Both the position numbers and the translations under genes were made by a program. The notes under the pieces are model-generated. The model saw only the letters and a program-made list of their open reading frames with translations, searched no databases and was not told the DNA's origin. Positions 33,045 to 44,743 of a DNA stretch of 64,000 nt are shown in pieces (within the stretch, counting starts at the first letter, position 1; each line of letters starts with the position of its first letter). Source of the DNA: Taxillus chinensis (taxonomy: Eukaryota; Streptophyta; Magnoliopsida; Santalales; Loranthaceae); NCBI GenBank assembly GCA_023512835.1, contig CM042088.1:16048986-16112985 (forward strand). The letters run 5' to 3'.

Positions 33045-35787
33045 ATGGCACCCGAATCTTTCTTTCCAGGCGTTACTCCTGGCCATCTAGTGGATTGGAA
33101 TGTTGTTTCCGATCCTCCGGATTGGTTTCTCCAGCTTCGCCCTCTTCTTGAAGCCTCGCACATACTCAACCTGGTCTCCAATCCCATCGATCTTCTTATC
33201 GATGACATTCTTGAGTATTACCAACGGATTCGCTGCACCAAAGATTCTATAACCTCTTATGTCCGCGGTGAATCCATCGTCATCACTCCGGTGTTCTCCG
33301 CGCCGCTCTCCACCTTCCTCTTGGTGAACCACGGCGTCCGGATGCCGATCCGATGGCGGCTTCTATGGGGTGCACGAACAAGGGGAAGGAATACAAGGTG
33401 AAATCCTTCCAGGGTCGCTATCGATGTATGGCGACTATTCTAAGTCGATGCCTACTGCTCGCACATCGCCCCTGGACTCGGTTCCGTATGATCTTCTACC
33501 TGGCCATGTACGGCGTCTTTGAAGGTCTTCCAATGGATTGGGGGATGTTCTTATTTCGCTTGCTGCGACTGGTCACAAAAACCATTCCTATGGGCGCATC
33601 CTCGGCATTGTCTTCCAGGCATCTTCGTCCGGACCATTTCGCCCAAGTTGATGCTGTGTCTCGTTTCCCTCGGCTCTTTATCTTCGTCACCTTACGCCGG
33701 ATGGAAACATGACTGCCCGCCGACCCACCGTAGCTCTCCGCACTCTCCTGCCGCGGAACAACAAGGCGGCTACGTTGGTGACCCCTCCGACGCCCAAGCC
33801 CCCGAGGTCGATTCCGTACACCGATCCTCCCGGATTCGGTCCGTAGCCGCGCCCTCCCACTCACGGGCTTCCCGGCCAAGCGTCCGTGCTGAACCGTCCG
33901 AGGTTGCGGGGCCCTCTCGGCGCGGTGCGTCGAGAGTCGTTTCCTCGGCCCCTCTGCTGCGATGTCCCCACTCCCTCCACATCCGCTATAGCCGCTGCGG
34001 TTGATACCGTGTTGCCGCCGCCACCGCTGATGTCCCGGCCGCTTCTCCCGAAGCCCCCTTGCCTCCTCTACCTCAACCCCGAGATTACCTTGACCATCTC
34101 TCCGCCGTCACCTTAACGGACCTCTGGCTCCGTTTCAGCCTAGCCCACACCTCTTCCATTCCCGACACCGATCTCCGGGTATTTTACACCCGCAATACCC
34201 AATCCCCCGGAGACTATGATCATCCGGAATCCGGACCACGGCTTTCTTACGCCGGGCGCCATTCCCGATGTGTCGTTCCCTACACCCTCCGGCCCGGTCC
34301 CTGCTACCCGAAGTCCCTCTACCGCTAAGGCTGGGCCCTCTTCTCCTGCCGCCGCGATTCCCGTAGTTGACTTGTCCGGTCAAAGCGGGTCTCTTGCTCC
34401 GGATGCCTCCCATGCTCCGGATGCCTCCGAAGCTCCGGATGCCTCGATGCTCCGGATGCTGCTCTTCTTCTTCTACTCCTGCGGACTCCTCTGCCCACCG
34501 CACTCCTGCTCCTGTTCATGCGGGGGAGTCCTCCAAAGCTCCGGAGTTAGCACTTGGGCGTGCCTCTTTTGGCACGGTCCACTCTGATGCTGTGCTTTCC
34601 GCTCAGCTGGACCGCCATGCCCACGCTCAAAGCGTCCAAATCTCCGCCATAGCTGCCAAAGTCGATGCCCTCGGCGCCCAACTCCTCTCAGCCCTCACTG
34701 ACTCCTCTACTTCCATTGAGCGAGAAAATGGATCTTGTTGCCACCTCCGTTCATTCACTGTCTACTTCCTTCGCGGATCTGGCGCATACGATGGCTCGTC
34801 CTCCCGTTGCTTCCCGACGATCTGCCAAACCGGGGGAGAAAGTGTCATCTGATCCGTCTACTCCTTCTGCCCCACAACCATCTTCCCGGACTGAGAAGCG
34901 GCCTGCCACTTCAGTGCTTCAGGGAGTTCAAATTCCCAAACGAAGCCGCTTCTCTCAACCAAGCTCCTCTACTGCACCTCGAGCTCCTCCTCCATCCTCC
35001 TCATCCGCAGCTGATACCTTCCTCCCATCCTATGCGGAGTTTGACCCGTCTGATGCGGATGGAAACTTGCGCAAGGCAATGAAAGCCTATGCTGCGTCTT
35101 CTTTGAGAGAAGATGTCTTTCCGAAATGTATCCTTTCTCTCCGGCCGACATTCGGACTCTTTGTTCGGAGAAAGGACTCTTTACTACGAAAGACATTGAC
35201 AACTTCTCGAGGGTCGCTAAAATGGAGATGAGGCTGTTTCCATCTCTTTACGAAGATGGGCACTTGTTTGAAGTTCTGCCATGTTGGAATGAGGGCTATC
35301 TTCCCAGTGTGGAGTTAATTCAGACTTACATCGACGGAACTGCTGAAGATAGCAAGCCATGGAAAACTCTTTCAACCATCCTCATTCCGTACCGGATCAT
35401 GTCGCCACACTTCATGATGGCTGTCTTCATGATTCATTCCAAGCAGATGATTCTCATTGATTCTCATCAGATTGTGGAGCACTTCGTTAGGAAGAATCAA
35501 TGGGAACCTCTCTGTCTCAGACTAACTGAAGCCGTGAAGAAAGCCGGACTATATGAAGAGTTGGGTATCACACCCCCTGCGCTCTCACCGAGAAACTCAA
35601 GGCGACATTCCGGGGCAAGAAGCAAGTGCCACAACAACTGGATGGAGATAGCTGCAGGAGCCTTTGTTTGTCATTTCATCAAATCGTTCTTAACTGTGGA
35701 CAAACATTGGAGCCAACACTCCACCTTTACGATGCGCAGACAATGGAGCTAAGAGAGAAGGCGAAGAACTATGATCTTCAAGTATAG
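33045..35787 (+). pseudogene. Additional ORF of element A: plant-transposon-protein-like domain plus Ulp1-like (C48) protease
   Basis: The ATG at 33045 (MAPESFFPGV) opens a domain with DWNVVSDPPDWFLQL, IDDILEYY and YVRGESIVITP. After one frame change comes FEGLPMDWGMFLFRLL. This resembles the 'putative plant transposon protein' domain. A long Ala/Pro/Ser-rich region with possible coiled coil follows (about 33700-35080). The C-terminal part (about 35130-35787) fits a C48 cysteine protease: LSTILIPY, His at 35408-35410 in SPHF, Asp at 35459-35461 in ILIDS, Gln at 35632-35637, and Cys at 35653-35655 in DGDSC. A one-base frame break directly after the Cys separates it from GAFVCHF. The end is near YDLQV, TAG 35785-35787. 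I see no signal peptide or membrane anchor, so it is not a typical env. Proteases of this family remove SUMO-like modifiers; the target here is unknown. Confidence 0.7.
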
Positions 35788-35940
35788 TAAGCCTTATGTA
35801 CCTTAGTGAAAAATCAGTATTAAGGCTGATTTGTATTTAGTTGCTGATCAATGAAATTGGTTGTGGTGTATATTCTGTATGATATTCGTTTGCATCGCTT
35901 ACCGGATCAGATTACAAAGGGTTTAGGCATATCCATAATT

Positions 35941-35949
35941 GGGGGAGAT
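35941..35949 (+). promoter_or_regulatory. Polypurine tract of element A
   Basis: GGGGGAGAT directly precedes the TGTTGG start of the 3' LTR, the standard plus-strand primer position in copia elements. Confidence 0.85.
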
Positions 35950-37196
35950 TGTTGGATCAAACCCAGAATTTGGATAATGCCGTTAAAGCCTTATGTAATT
36001 TGATCTCGAGATCCTTTGTGTTTATTTGATCATTGCGAAGGTATGTCACTAATCCAAAGATGCACTCGTGAGAGCAAAGCTAAGGACAGGATACATAATC
36101 CTGATCCGGACAAGAGTTAGTGTCGTCAAACACTTGGTAAATAACCAAGTAACAATAAGTGCGGAGTAAGGATAAGTGCGGAGTAAGGAAAATAAGTGCG
36201 GAGTAAGGAAAATAGATGCGGAGTAAGGAATCCGGACTTATTACTCGCCCGGAGTAAGGAACTTACATACGGAGTAAGGAACTTACATACGGAGTAAGGA
36301 ACTTACACACGGAGTAAGGAACTTACATACGGAGTAAGGAACTTACACACGGAGTAAGGAACTTACACACGGAGTAAGGAACTTACATACGGAGTAAGGA
36401 ACTTACATACGGAGTAAGGAACTTACATGCGGAGTAAGGAACTTACATACGGAGTAAGGAACTTACATGCGGAGTAAGGAAGCGGCTGACACGGACTAAG
36501 GATTCCAAGATCGAATAGATACGGAGTAAGCAACCACGACACGGAGTAAGGTTCCGAGCTTCATTAACTACGGAGTAAGGAAAATTACACCGGACCAAGA
36601 AGACACTCGCTCCAATGAAACCGCATTTAAAGTTATCGGCTCGTGTTTGTCCCGATGTAAGAAGAATGCATTTAGATCAAGAAGAATCTTACACGTGGAT
36701 CATCCGGATATGTGGACACAACCTTAATTGTATCTCGGAACTCACAAAGACACTTATACTCTTCAAATCCAAGATCTTGAGCTCCACAATCCGCAGCAGT
36801 CAAGGCGGATGATTACCGAGGGATAGTTAGTGCGGAACGCATTCCGGAACTTCAAGTTCCAAGGTTGTCTCCTAGGAATGTTTTGTATAAATATTCATAC
36901 TTATACTTCTTGTAGAATGAGCTAAAATAGAGAGAGCTAGAGCGAAGAAGTGCAAAAATAGAAAAGGCACTTGGCTAGTGTGTGAATTCAAAGTTGTAAA
37001 CGAGTGTAAGAGAGTGTTTGCTTCTATTTTGTTGTAATCACTTTGTGATAATAAAACAAAATACTTCCACTATCTGGTTATCTTCCTGATGATATTATCA
37101 CTTAAACTAGATAAGTCTTTGTGTCTTGAGAGAAAAGAAAGAGTTCGAATAAGAGCCTATTCACCCCCCCCCCCTTTAGGCTCCAAGGGACCATCG
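35950..37196 (+). repeat. 3' LTR of element A
   Basis: 1247 bases, near-identical to the 5' LTR. Differences include an extra C near 36006, 'gcggctgac' for 'gcgctgac', 'cacgac' for 'caccgac' and several other one-base indels. The last base is G instead of A. It is followed directly by the target duplication gtaag. Confidence 0.9.
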
Positions 37197-38013
37197 GTAA
37201 GTATTACACGCCTTAACTTTACCAAAAGTATAAAACATAGGTAAGGCCCAAAAATTTGGATGAGGCAGATTCTGGAGGTCCCATTTAAAAATTCATAACT
37301 TGCGTTATACAGATCCAATTGACATAAAACCAAAGCCCATTTGTTCATTTATGACTTAGCTAAAACGTGTAGAAATTTCAGAATTTAATATGAAGCCAAT
37401 CAATTCTAGAAATTAAAATACTACACATAGGTTCAGTATGAACGGGTAAACATTTGAGTATGACTTTAAAATTCAATAACTTTTGTTATACATATGTAAA
37501 AATTATAAAATTAATACTCATTTATAGATATTCAAGTCAGTAATGCAATACAATTGGCCATTTGTCAAAAACTATAAAATTAAAAATGATATAATTGAAT
37601 TAGTAGGGAGTACACCAATGTGGATTTTTGATGTCAAAGGAACCTTCTAGGTTAAAAAGTCTTAAAACATTTTTAAATGGTAGGAGGAGATACCCACGTT
37701 TTAAGAAAGGATAATAGGAGAAAAATAAAGCATTATATATATTTTAAATAATTTAATTTAATGCCAAAGTCAAATTCGTACACTATTTTTCACACTATTA
37801 TACCTACCACCTTACCTATAAATAGCATGCCTCACTTCCCTTCTCAAGCACTCTTTCCATTCAAATAAGCCACAAAACTCTCCTTCAAATACTCCCCAAA
37901 AAATTCTATTAACACCCCAATAGTCCTCCAAGCCTTCTCTTCTCTCAATCTTCCTCTCACCTATTGGAAGTTCCAAAAGGTAAATATTTCAAGCATATAT
38001 TAATCATGTTCTT

Positions 38014-38345
38014 GGAAGGCTAATCCTCCTCATACATATATATATTATGGATGGCCTTGCCCCTCAATATATATATGTATATTTATTAAATAATACGTAT
38101 ATGTGTATATATAGATTATTATTATTCCATGGAAGGCTAAGCCTCCTCATACATATATATATTATGGATGGCTTTGCCCCTCAATATATATATGTATATG
38201 ATACGTATATACATATATATAGATTATTATTATTCCATGGAAGGCTAAGTCTCCTCATACATATATATATTATGGATGGCTTTGCCCCTCAATATATATA
38301 TGTATATTATATATTATATATGTATATTATATATGTATATGTATA
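38014..38345 (+). repeat. TA-rich tandem repeat, about 110-base unit
   Basis: Three units each start 'ggaaggctaa-cctcctcatac' (38014, 38132 and 38240), continue 'atatatatattatggatggc' and 'ttgcccctcaatatatat', and end with a TA-rich tail of varying length. They lie in the right part of the solo LTR. The open frame across them is a product of the repeat. Confidence 0.85.
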
Positions 38346-39925
38346 CGTATAGATTCTTATTATTATCATGAGAAGTTTTTCCACCATAATATATTATTTA
38401 TGAATATACTATTATTATTAAAACTAAAATATTAACTTTTAAATTTTGTTTCAAGGTTTATAAATGCGGAAAACAAAAAGATTGTAAGGATCCCATCTCC
38501 CTTTCCTTACCACGATCTCCGACGTGGAAATTCATTTCCTATTTCTTCTCTATATTTCTATCTCAAGATTTCTCCTCATAATATTATTTTAAGAAGAATT
38601 AACTTTCTTTGGCACTTCTTGGAAACTTGGTAATCTAATTTAAATAATGGTGAATACCCCTTTTACTTATCGGGGCTATTATTGCAAGACCTTCCTTTAC
38701 GTTGAAATTTACCATTGATGTGATTGTTTGAAAATTTGTGAAAATATGTTTTATGTTTGGCAATATGTTTATGGGTGGTTCCAGAAAGACCTCCAATGCA
38801 TTGGGTAAAGAACATCACTGGAGAGTGTCAATCCAGTTGATAATAGGTTATGCATGACATCTAGGTGGTGAACCTAGATGAGTAGATATTCTTATTCTTT
38901 CATGAGTTTATTATTCTCCATATATTATTCGTTACTTTTAACCTTACTGGGCTATTTGAGCTCATTTCCTTCATGTTTTCTTCCAACCCAGGGAACTAGG
39001 AGAAAGCAAGGATGCTAGAATAATGGTGTCCAGAATGCTTGGAATAAAATTATAAGAAGATTATGCATGTAGTATTTATATGTCATGTAAACTATAATGA
39101 GTTATCAACACCTAGTCTCTAAACGCTAAACTTTAGAGATCTTGTGATGAGTTTTGATGTAATAAATAAACCATCGAATTTATGTTGAGCAATAGATTAC
39201 TATTTATATAATTGTAATATCTTATTTGTCTAACGCACCCGATCTGGAAGTCCCGATTTGGGGGCGTTACATGTATGGTTTGCTTATGCCCTGTTTAAGC
39301 TATGAGTTCTGCCATATGAGGGTGGTTAAATTGAGAGGCTAACTTTGAATTACTTACCTATTATTAACAGAACACTCACACTTATAAGCACTATCATGTA
39401 AAAGTTAAGACCATGGGATAGGCCGGGAGACATGATCCCTACCGAGTTGTGGTTGCTCATCTCTCTTGTTATGTGATTGTTTTCTTTTCGGTGATTACCA
39501 AAGTGAGGTGGGACAGTCGAGGTGTGAACCAAGACTGGACAATCCTTTTATTTTTCTAATGTTTCTTTTTATTCATCCATGTATTGATATTTGAGTTAAA
39601 CTTATATTACCTCGAGTGAGATATTATTATATAAGGTTTTGAACTAAAATGAGAAATTATGTTAAACATGTGAGTTGTACTATATATGTTTGTACATTAT
39701 CACATGGGATATTGAGCAAGTTAAGATACCTTCAATGTTGTGTTCCTCCTGCTGTTTGGTATTTTTATCCATCCCCTTGTCCCACCGAGTTTAGACGTGA
39801 AAGTCATGAACCATTTTCTTCATATTGAAAAAAGGGACATAATAGTTATTGCCATTCTTTTATCCTTTCAAGTGTATAGGAATTCATTAACTAATTTTCT
39901 TGAGTTAGAAATTCAGGACATGACA

Positions 39926-40973
39926 ATTTAATCGATAACAAATATAATTCCTTGTTAATAATGAAAATAACACATCCATAAATCTAGACAAAATGAGTAT
40001 AAATTGATACTCCACGTAGAACAAGCAACTTTGTAGAACTGACAATCTATTATGGTTATATTTTAATTCTTATCTTATATGAAGTCACTAGTCCCTTCCA
40101 AGGCATGCATATCAAATAAAATTGAATCAACTAATTTATTAACAAACCATGTCATCTGCATATTTGTTATCTAATAATTAAAAAGATTGTTATGTCGTTG
40201 GTGGCATTAGTACTATTATGCTACAAAAAGTATGCAATTGTCATTACTTAATGCAAATGTTCACTAAACGAATTACTACTTCAAGCAAGTTCCCTTTAGG
40301 TTTGACAAAATAATAACAATAAAGAAGAAGAAGCAAGTTCCCATTATATAATAAGTAATTTATTTACTATATAATAATAAATATATAAATAAAAAAGTAG
40401 TGTTGATATTTATTTATAAATAATAATAATAATAATAAAAGAAGTAGTAGTAGTGCTCAATATTTATTTAGAAAGAATAAAATTTTACTCTGTAAAATTA
40501 TTTATTTTGTTAATTTTGAATATTTAAGGACATTATATTTCTTTCATGGATTTTCATTTTTTTTAAATGATGACTTCGGTTAATAATAGAAATTAACTTT
40601 AATTTCAATCAACCAATTAATTGCCATCATGATTAAAAGGAAGAATAGAAAATTAATTACAATGAAAAGCATGAAACTGATCATTATTAATTTAAATCCT
40701 CACCAACATTCATCAATCCAACCATAAAGTTGTAATGAAGAATCCTAGTCGAACCTCATTGTCAAATCTGCCAGCGAAAACGACGGCTGCGGCTCTCTTC
40801 AAAAACGAAAAACGAAAAAACAAAACAAAAAAGAAAAATAACAAAACGATAAGCAAAAAGTCTCGAGTCCTTGTTCATTCGTACTAAACATCGATCTATA
40901 ATATATATCTATATATATATATCCTCAAAACTAGTCCTTCGAAGCATTGATTCTCTCTCTTCTCGAGGGTAAT
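39926..40973 (+). other. AT-rich intergenic sequence
   Basis: No gene or recognisable transposon is visible. There is an 'aataataataataataaaagaag' microsatellite near 40425-40455 and long A/T-rich runs. It marks the start of the relatively retroelement-poor island. Confidence 0.5.
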
Positions 40974-41403
40974 TTAACCATGAGGTAGCGGAAGTCTCGG
41001 CGACCTCGGAGGCCACTCCGACAATTGCTTTCCAGTATTATCGTAATATATGACTCCTGAAAATTGCAGCGGCTGACATCTGTCCCCCATCAGAATCTCC
41101 CTCTGCCACACTCCTTCCCTGCCGGCGGATTCCCCTCCACTCCTTCCCTTCTCCCCCTCTTCCATCGCTGCGGCTGCTGCAGTAGCATCCCTCATCGGCT
41201 GCAGGAGTTCAGGCGCCGCCTTATTGTTCGGCCGCGAGCCCCCAAGCAGCGCCTTCCTCGGCGGTGCAAGTCGGCGTGCCTGCCTGGCACAAAGCGACAC
41301 GAGAGCTGAGAAGGAGTCGAGCAGGCTTGAGACGAGCCCTTTGGGGGCGGGGGGAGGCGGTTGCGAAGCCGTCCCTTTGCGTTGGCGAGCGACGGAAGAC
41401 CAT
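40974..41403 (-). CDS. Conserved plant protein of unknown function (start codon uncertain)
   Basis: A CpG-rich minus-strand frame encodes a basic N-terminus (SSVARQRKGTASQPPPPAPK), then GLVSSLLDSFSALVSLCARQ. A linker rich in Ala, Gly and Glu follows, then the C-terminal block GVWQREILMGDRCQPLQFSG-VIYYDNTGKQLSEWPPRSPR. I recognise the last block as a signature of a small uncharacterised plant protein family, whose members usually have about 110-150 residues. The stop is at 40974-40976. The open frame continues upstream to 41552 without an ATG. The ATG at 41403 is one base out of frame: removing one base just after it would give MSSVARQRKG. Either the start is damaged, the assembly has an extra base, or an upstream exon is used. 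The segment GLVSSLLDSFSALVSLCA is weakly hydrophobic and could bind membranes or partners. No function is known. Confidence 0.65.
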
Positions 41404-44400
41404 TTTTCTTCGATGACAACGAATGTGCGTGTGGTGGGAATGTTTGGAATCGAAGGCGAAGAGGGAGGGAAGTGTGATATAATAAGCCTTCGGGTTTGGG
41501 TTACTAAGGTGACCGGCAATAGCCCGCGGCGGTTCCCGGGATTCCAATTCAAACGATGCGCGGACAGGATGACTGGAACAGTGGGACCTCTTAATAAAGT
41601 AGCGCTTTTATGGTTATATTTTTAACATGGAACAGATATTATTACTTATTAGTTAATAAAGGACATTTATCTGTAGTGCTTATTTAAAAAGTGAATGAGT
41701 GGAATGAATGTGTTGTACTCCACATGGTATATTACGTTAAAATATTTATTCCATTTACTCCACAAAATTCGAATTAAATCACATATATTTAGGATATGGG
41801 ATGGCCGCCCAAATGGTTTACTTTGTGGTAATATACTTTAGTTGGAAGAAAAAATAATTTATAAATTGTAGTTGGTTATTTTTTATGATTTTAAATAATA
41901 TATTCAATAAAAGTTTAATTATTTTAATAAAATATTAATTTTATTATTTAAAAATTAAATCTCTTTATTTTTTATTAACTATTTGATTTTGAAAATAAAA
42001 TAAACATATAATAATATAATATTATTTAGCTAATAAAAATAACTGTCAAAATTTAGAAAACTATTTAACTAAAGGTTAAATTTACTATTTATTTAGCTAG
42101 TCCATTGTAAGATAATTTTTTACCTTTTAACTATTTATTTAGTTAAATTACAACTTTAACTAGCCCATAACAATGTTCTAATACTCAATAACTAGGATTT
42201 GGCCAATGCCCTAGTTATTTTTAATAATAAATTAAGGTCATAGATTACCTCCAATCCAGGATGGAGGAAATCCCTTCAACTCGGATAAGTGACAGCTCAA
42301 TATGCTGCCATGATAGTTCATTTGCTCATAATGCTAGTGCTTGATAAGCAAGTATAACATGACATGTCAACCAACTTATTGAGCACCAAAATATCAAATA
42401 GATAACTATCATGATAGCATATCGAGTTATCATATAAAACTTTTTCCAAGGAAGAAAGTTATTTTTCATAAACTAATAACTAAATTTGATAGGTGCCTAC
42501 TAAAAAAAAGTGTTTTTTGAAACCAATATATAAGTAAAATTTTAAAATGTGGACATAACTCTGATGCCCTTATGCCTTCCCATTTAACTAAAAACTATTA
42601 CATAACTATTATATATATATACTATATTCAAATTTTTATTTAAAAATATAAACAGTGTGTTAAATTAAAGATGAAAAAAATAAATACTATGTAAAACAAT
42701 TATTTTCACTTGCTATTGACATGGAAAATGTAAACAGTTTCACCTTTTCAATTATTTTTACGTATGCAACATATGATCTTGCATTGTCCATAAAATCACT
42801 ATTAAATACTTTTCATGTACTCTAGGTCTAGGACTTGGAACATACAAGGGTATTATCTACAAATGCCACAACAAATGAATCTAAATAAGAATAATAAAGC
42901 TTGTACATCAACAGTATAAAAAACAGTTGGAGATTTGTTAGTCATCTCCATCCACTCATAGCAAGGCCTACTAACAGATCTAGCCAAAACTGACTAAACC
43001 CAACTTCTAAAGATGATTGGATATTCAAGTTGGGTACAATATTGTTTAGGCATGCAAATACATATAAATTTAATTAGAAATTTAACAAATTTACTAAACA
43101 GACATTCAAATAATTAAATTTAAATGATAAAAAATATATATAAATGTATTAAAATTTGATTTTAAGGTAATTATTGAATGGATACTAGTGGTCTTTGAGC
43201 CAGATAAATGAGTCAAGTCCAGGCCTAGACCTGGCCCGTTAATAACATGCCCTCAAATGTCGTATCCAAACAATGTATGAAGACAATTTTCAAGGTATTT
43301 TCCTCTTAAGACCTCAAATGTTAGTATCCAAACTATAAATCAATCTTAAAAACGTGACGAATACCCCCTCAATTTATCAAATAGGTCATTAATTCTAAAT
43401 ACATAATTTTCACCATTCAACTCCTTTAGTCAACAGAAATGAACTCTCTTTTTGGTAAATAGAATTAGAGTACCTCAAGGCGAAGTCTTCCATTGGTTTC
43501 TTTAGCTCACAAACAATAGATGGCATTAAGTTGGGCGACATAGACATAGGCCCCAAATATAGCCAAATTTCAATGAATTCCACAACACGTTATGACGGTA
43601 AGTTCACCAAGTCCTTGAGAACCCATTTGAAAACATAGCAACTATGGGTGATAATACACCCCACACCTTGCCACTATCTCTAACATTAAGCTAGCCAACT
43701 GATGCAAGTATCATTCCATTGTTGTTTAACTAGTCTAGCTACTACATCAACTCCGACGTCCCACTCACCCCATGATTTAAGAGGCTTCCTGTAGTGTAAA
43801 GTCTCATTCAAGTTCCTATTCTCCTCGTTTTATCTCAATATTCGGGGTTTTACATTCTTCTTTATCAGGCATTTACCAAGTGCGTTCGACTCGAATAAAC
43901 CCCTGCTGATTCCATAATCAATATTATAGAGTTATTTTAATCAGAACAGTAATATAGAGAATTACAATGTAAAACAACACAAACCCAAACCAACACATGC
44001 TGTGCCTGTACATAGAAATGGTAACGGATCGGGTCGGCCTCAAATACCACTCAACCCAAAAATATTTATTCTAATCCAAATCCAACCCGACTCGAAAGTT
44101 TAGGCAGTTTAAATCAGAGCGAATCAGGTCAAATCATCATTTTTCTATTAAATTTATTTAAAATTTTTGGATCGAAACACGTTAAGACCCTAGCCCGGTC
44201 CAATAGCTTGTCGGAGCGAGTCAATTTAGATCGGGACAGCCCAAGCCTGGCTGGATGGAGGCAGGTCAGGTTACTTTTACCATCCCTACCTGCACACTTC
44301 TAACTCTTCAAATTTCACATTGACCGGCTCACCAATAGATCAAATAAAAGATTTCTAAGCTTACATAAACGGGAAGGGCATGCCCTGCCCTCACATGGTA

Positions 44401-44743
44401 AGGGCGCTCTAAATTCATCCTCCACAACCTATTCACTAGTATAGACACATGATACTTGGCCACAAGAACGGGCAGCATTTGTTAGAATAGTTACCCTGTT
44501 GAAAAATATAACATGCACAGGGTAAGACAACAGTTTCGCTACAACTTGAGAAATGATACGGAACCCAATAGAAATGAAGCAAGTCTTGTTTTTCTTTCTC
44601 TCACACCTGCCACTTCAAAAGGTCACATTTGTACCCAAGCTTAATTTTCTACAAAATAATCAAAATAAAAGGAATAACATCCTTCAAAATTTACACATAC
44701 ATTTCAAAGCTCAAGCAGTTAGAAAGGCAACATTCAGGGACAA
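41404..44743. other. Intergenic sequence between the two host genes
   Basis: AT-rich DNA without convincing coding frames. It contains an imperfect fold-back at 42291-42431 and a GC-richer tract at 44020-44290 with repeated 'aacccgac' and 'cgggtcgg' words that looks like transposon debris. The stretch 43440-43900 holds no gene I can support. Confidence 0.45.
42291..42431. repeat. Imperfect fold-back (MITE-like or hairpin RNA)
   Basis: The arms 42291-42318 and 42404-42431 are inverted copies matching at 23 of 28 positions, with all five differences transitions. Pairing continues less well into the inner sequence ('ttgataag' with 'cttattga'), leaving a terminal loop of about 30 bases. No terminal target duplication was identified. 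It could be a decayed MITE, or a long imperfect hairpin of the kind that can give rise to small RNAs. Confidence 0.5.

Larger units (their letters stand above)
24278..37196 (+). mobile_element. Element A: full-length SIRE/Maximus-like copia retrotransposon, TSD gtaag
   Basis: LTRs of 1244 and 1247 bases (24278-25521 and 35950-37196) start TGTTGGATCAAACCC and end in CCATCA (left) or CCATCG (right). Both flanks carry gtaag (24273-24277 and 37197-37201). The internal order is initiator-Met primer-binding site, long gag with two zinc knuckles, protease, integrase, reverse transcriptase, RNase H, a 1.7 kb spacer, an additional ORF in the env-like position, and a GGGGGAGAT polypurine tract. The order integrase before reverse transcriptase defines Ty1/copia. 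The large gag and the 3' ORF point to the SIRE/Maximus lineage. Coding regions carry many single-base frame breaks. Confidence 0.9.
23378..39271 (+). repeat. Solo LTR (about 3.0 kb after removing element A), TSD tgtat
   Basis: The element starts TGTAAGATCCG at 23378 and ends GGGGCGTTACA at 39271, with terminal inverted TGTAA/TTACA. It is flanked on both sides by tgtat (23373-23377 and 39272-39276). Its sequence is split at 24277/37197 by element A, whose own target duplication is gtaag. No second LTR or polymerase is present, so this is a solo LTR or a short non-autonomous element. It contains a decayed small ORF at 23708-24062, a repeat 'aagtagccgttggaatagtaact' at 23545-23620 and the TA-rich tandem repeat at 38014-38345. 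Confidence 0.7.
22176..39925 (+). repeat. Outermost Ty3-like LTR, split by nested insertions
   Basis: The left segment 22176-23377 starts TGCAATAACCCGGGTTTGAGG. The right segment 39277-39925 ends '...gagttagaaattcaggacatgaca' and contains the 'gagttgtggttgctcatctctcttg' block seen near 18990. Removing the insertion between them rejoins a sequence of about 1.85 kb of the same family as 16777-19299. No clear target-site duplication was found (gttat on the left, attta on the right), so the outer boundaries are provisional. The left segment holds many 'gtcgatgtgg' variants around 22410-22640. Confidence 0.45.

Noticed and set aside
32631..33151. Open frames just upstream of the additional ORF of element A
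   Set aside because: They overlap in two frames, end inside the additional ORF, and have no counterpart in element B.
33045..35787. Envelope glycoprotein interpretation of the additional ORF
   Set aside because: No signal peptide, membrane anchor or glycoprotein-like cysteine pattern is visible, and the C-terminal part fits a cysteine protease.
41404..41552. Extension of the CpG-rich gene to 41552
   Set aside because: The frame is open but has no ATG. It begins at TTG and could only be used with a non-AUG start or an upstream exon.
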